Source: Dicyema japonicum (lineage: Eukaryota; Dicyemida; Rhombozoa; Dicyemidae). Taken from it: 31,491 nt of DNA. Numbering within the stretch: position 1 is the stretch's first letter; the number at the start of each line of letters is the position of its first letter. The stretch is taken from the NCBI GenBank assembly GCA_011109175.1, contig RDEW01000024.1, positions 809,684 through 841,174 on the forward strand, in the 5' to 3' direction. Below the pieces are notes generated by a model. That model worked only from the letters and a program-made list of their open reading frames with translations. It ran no database searches and was not told the origin of the DNA. The position numbers and the translations under genes are program-made. Below are positions 29,801-31,491 of this stretch, one piece after another.

Positions 29801-29860
29801 AGCAATACGAAGAAGACATAGTGCAAGTAGAGGGACGTCACCACCTCAACCAAAAAAATT
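26830..29860 (-). mobile_element. Near-complete non-LTR retrotransposon (LINE)
   Basis: The element runs from a short 5' leader (29820-29860, including the 25-bp motif at 29835-29859) through the intact protein gene to a 3' UTR with TTCTCGGGAGTGCTTTAA and an ATAAA/ATAAT-type tail at 26830-26850. No first ORF (nucleic-acid chaperone) is seen upstream, so it is a one-ORF element or 5'-truncated. Related 3' ends lie at 7856-8010 and 26045-26345. Confidence 0.8.
26877..29819 (-). CDS. Intact LINE protein: AP-endonuclease plus reverse transcriptase, 980 residues
   Basis: One uninterrupted frame. Residues 1-265 are an exonuclease-endonuclease-phosphatase domain with all key motifs: N18 in 'LNCRG', E47 in 'LQETKI', 'AGDWNAR' (155-161), 'QIDYI' (230-234) and 'SSDHK' (256-260). 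This domain nicks target DNA. Residues about 490-780 are the reverse transcriptase: 'NTGRSAGPD' (498-506), 'GQSGFRTGRSTAD' (593-605), motif A 'IDMSRAFD' (629-636), motif B 'RGVPQGDSLSP' (684-694) and catalytic 'YADD' (721-724). The C-terminal part has 'LFGHILRL' (893-900) and 'GRPRVTLP' (923-930). It copies its own RNA into DNA at the nick. Length and order are those of an autonomous LINE polymerase, and every catalytic residue I can check is present, so it is probably recent and possibly active. I do not assign a clade. Many antisense and shifted ORFs here are shadows. Confidence 0.95.
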   Translation of the reverse strand: MSSSYCLPVSPLTLGSLNCRGLNQCWKKQQLARDLSKYNISVCCLQETKITEQSAELFQNFYLLTLTPDCRHYGLGFAVHRHLFHCVSRVWAVSDRVAVLQIKCGNKLNSVISIINVYAPTGARVSTNIEELDTFYSTLTSVYNSLSSSYFLFIAGDWNARAGKARPGETCIGSHGRNRRNIPGEALIQFCTAFNLLICNTCFKHPARHRTTWVGTRKGKSGNTVNIYNQIDYIICKQHQKALLQDSRSYGGLETSSDHKLVVARLVLKRIHGIHGKHKGLTSVRFDTERLRYEESTKCRYSAVLRDSINSINQNQPTNSLWDEIVVAIQNTAFSVLGHITKSRHKQCNPDIGQLSVTQKELRLRMENTNAPEVIKVLRTQRGRVLTKIKQIQRFLAKNEAEEKISDILKYKNGPRMFKAIRLLSRENCPISLTVHDNLGHDVIGTINKANVLASHFDLMFNKQDAADQAMKSRKSYKYTLTSPITISETQQAIKKLNTGRSAGPDFITAELLQYGPEELIEMITNIFNRSLEGADELELGKGWLIPLQKPGKSKGPPHNFRPIILLTSIRKTLSLIALNRIKERVNIFLSDGQSGFRTGRSTADVVWGHRWYCALCQKYKKSIEILGIDMSRAFDSVDRGKLMEVLESFLLPDDVKIIHLLMRNTQLAVKIGDSTSNFFSTSRGVPQGDSLSPVLFIVYLEAALREFRPLVGNNYNEIIYADDLDFVSEDIQVLQQMLNVLPHVFSKWFLTVNTDKTEFTTLTRNDRRSDESWRKQKKVGSLLGDSEDVSRRKILAMCALKKVSNMWGHKKRMGLNTKLRIYKAFVIPVLTYNSGTWGISKQEMDRLDAFHRTQLNSVIKIKWPKKISNNDLYSKCKSGILSEEIFRSRWSLFGHILRLNAQVPANIAMENYLMHTGAGFRGRPRVTLPTILNGDLSAVGLKLTSANDLDTLRELARSRGSWKRLIERMARNTAQGRLD

Positions 29861-31014
29861 GCTGAATACATTTTCTATTGGATTAAAAATGGTGAGTAAG
29901 GAGGTATATATGGAACATGGAAGTTTGCTACTTCATTCAATTCATTAATGTCCGTATAATGATGAATACAGGCATTATCAAAATAAAGATCGGGTCTTCG
30001 ATTCCCTCTTCTAACAAAAATTTTTATCGGACATCATATAAGTTTTGATGTTATTTTATCTAAAAATATATTTACCGTCAACCCAATGTTAATGACTAAA
30101 AAGTAACGATAATGATCAGGAAACCCTATAATAATTAAATTATTACTTATATAACCTACTAATAACTTTATGACAAAATATCTTGAATAAGTGACATAAA
30201 ATTTGCAATTTAAAATTTTACGTCTCTGTTTCCGGCGAGTAATTGTTCAAAGTGGATGGATTTCGTTTTTAAGAATCATAAAGTCAAAAATCCTGTAAAT
30301 TATCAACATGCGGATTAATAAGAATTTTAAATTAGTAAAAAAAACAAACGACTAATTCAAGTGATTTAACTGGCAGCTCTAATGATTGAACACCCATTTT
30401 CCCTTACTATTCGCAAGGAAATACGTTCATTGAATTAGTTATTTTTCTCTTATCTCCTTTTCTTTTTCGCAATAAGAGATGGATCGCAAGAAAGTCAGGG
30501 AACATATCCGATCAGCCCCCCGATGTTTCGACCGGCGAAGGGTTTGAAAACGAAAAGTCGTCTGAGACTTTCAAACTTCTTTCTTTTAAAGTTTTTGGCC
30601 TTTCTTAGGCGGATCCGGGGTGAGTTTCCGTCAGCGCTAGTTGGAAGTGGAGAAACCGTCTACTTAACTAGCATCCCGATCAAGATATTTCCCTCTTTCC
30701 AACTGAAAGTCTAATACTAAAGGCGTCTTTTTCCAGTAACTCCATTGATGCTTTCATGTCTTGAACTCCTTCCCACGTTTCTGATTTCTCTAAAAGTCAA
30801 AAGGGGAAATAACTAAACGGTCTTTTTCCTTCTAACTCTAATTTTTTGTTCGAATTAAAATTTTAAATTTAAAGAACAATTAATATTTAAATTAATTATT
30901 TTTTAAAATTTAAAATTCATCTTTTATAATTATTGTACAATTATGCTATCAGTTTAAAACGTTAATTAAAAACCATCCCCAGTAAATCATATTTAAAACT
31001 GCCATCCATCCAAA
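29861..31014. other. Intergenic stretch, mostly AT-rich
   Basis: No domain found. At 30479-30800 a plus-strand reading from an ATG can be extended through GT-AG intervals of 16, 18, 21 and 27 nt ('MDRKKVREHIRSAPRCFDRR' onward), but with no homology this may be chance. 30840-30980 is almost pure A/T. Confidence 0.35.
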
Positions 31015-31024
31015 GTGGACCCCG

Positions 31025-31290
31025 CCGACATTATCGACGTTGCGTTGCCTCTCACGACTGCAACAGAAATCAACTGGAGTAGCCACCGGGTCTCACGTGC
31101 GTCGTGGCTTTTTAGTGTAGCTAAGCGTCCAAGTTTCTTTAGGAAGCGAAGCGATTTCCGACATTATCGACGTTGCGTTGCCTCTCACGACTGCAACAGA
31201 AATCAACTGGAGTAGCCACCGGGTCTCACGTGCGTCGTGGCTTTTTAGTGTAGCTAAGCGTCCAAGTTTCTTTAGGAAGCGAAGCGATTT
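31025..31290. repeat. 133-bp tandem duplication inside a LINE 3' coding end
   Basis: 31025-31157 and 31158-31290 are near-identical units beginning CCGACATTATCGACG. Each carries, on the minus strand, a reading through 'EIASLPKETWTLSYTKKPRR' to a stop. Confidence 0.85.
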
Positions 31291-31491
31291 TCCACTTATT
31301 CCTCCAGTTGTCTCGACCACTATCGGATAATACGCGAATCGGTCTCGTAGCGCTTCGTATTTCTTCTCCTTTGCCATCATCGTTTTTTTCCGCGGAATAC
31401 AATGTGTCTACCGCGCTCCCGACAATGTTGGACGGGCAAAGCGTGTTGACACAAGTAGCGTCCCAGACCAAAGGTTTCCCCTCTTCGAATG
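31093..31491 (-). pseudogene. C-terminal end of a second LINE family, running off the window
   Basis: From 31491: 'GKPLVWDATCVNTLCPSN' and 'VDTLYSAEK', then after a run of seven A (about 31383-31389) in another frame 'KEKKYEALRDRFAYYPIVVE', 'LRFLKKLGRLATLKSH' and 'WLLQLISVAVVRGNATSI'. This order (VWD-x-TCVDTLAPS, then KY-x-x-L and P-x-x-VET-x-G, then LLQR-x-S-x-A-x-QRGNA) is a known C-terminal module of RT-bearing elements in cnidarians and other invertebrates. A related copy is at 9921-10131. The frame change at the A-run and the tandem unit make this copy defective as read. Confidence 0.8.

Noticed and set aside
26941-29801. Several antisense and shifted ORFs of 60-107 codons
   Set aside because: All lie within the intact LINE gene and show no independent motif.
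1-31491. CRISPR array, bacterial operon or phage
   Set aside because: No regularly spaced direct repeats, no ribosome-binding sites and no compact co-directional genes; everything points to eukaryotic DNA.

Overview
The window reads as nuclear DNA of a very derived, AT-rich animal. There are no operons, Shine-Dalgarno sites or bacterial gene spacing. It holds many decayed retrotransposons and transposons, tRNA-derived SINEs, and pieces of typical metazoan genes: a SMYD-type SET/MYND methyltransferase, a POU-domain factor, an NTH1-type DNA glycosylase and an aspartate-aminotransferase-like enzyme. The most telling feature is intron size. When conserved protein motifs are followed across apparent frameshifts, GT...AG intervals of only 21-27 nt must be removed. 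Five such introns are well supported in the SMYD gene, one of 22 nt in the NTH1 piece, and one of 36 nt in the aminotransferase. Introns this short in an animal are known from dicyemid mesozoans (typical size about 26 nt), so a dicyemid or similar simplified parasite is my best guess. That assignment is inference.

Layout. 1-1450: 3'-truncated SMYD gene on the minus strand. 1650-3260: duplicated flanks around single-N gaps and a non-LTR reverse transcriptase (RT) relic. 3285-3770: degenerate CCTAA-like repeats and a 154-bp tandem duplication. 3779-4240: retrovirus-like integrase C-terminus. 5760-10650: several plus-strand LINE relics and SINE-like units. 10650-14290: AT-rich DNA with a possible transposase relic, a small acidic ORF and duplications. 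14880-16560: LINE relic and an unidentified decayed ORF. 17100-19115: dispersed repeat, aminotransferase remnant, LINE remnant, NTH1 remnant. 19170-22480: SINE, LINE endonuclease relic, POU gene, LINE RT relic. 22960-25925: dispersed repeat, pogo/Tigger-like terminus, LINE and hAT relics. 26045-29860: a LINE 3' end, then an intact 980-residue LINE protein on the minus strand, the only long uninterrupted ORF. 31093-31491: C-terminus of a different LINE, running off the window.

The parts do not form a pathway. This is a transposon-dominated locus in which host genes lie singly. At least three of the four host genes carry lesions (single-base frameshifts, in-frame stops, a displaced catalytic residue), from pseudogenization or sequence error. 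Eight single-N gaps, five with near-identical 175-230-bp flanks, show the assembly is imperfect, so small indels should be read with care.
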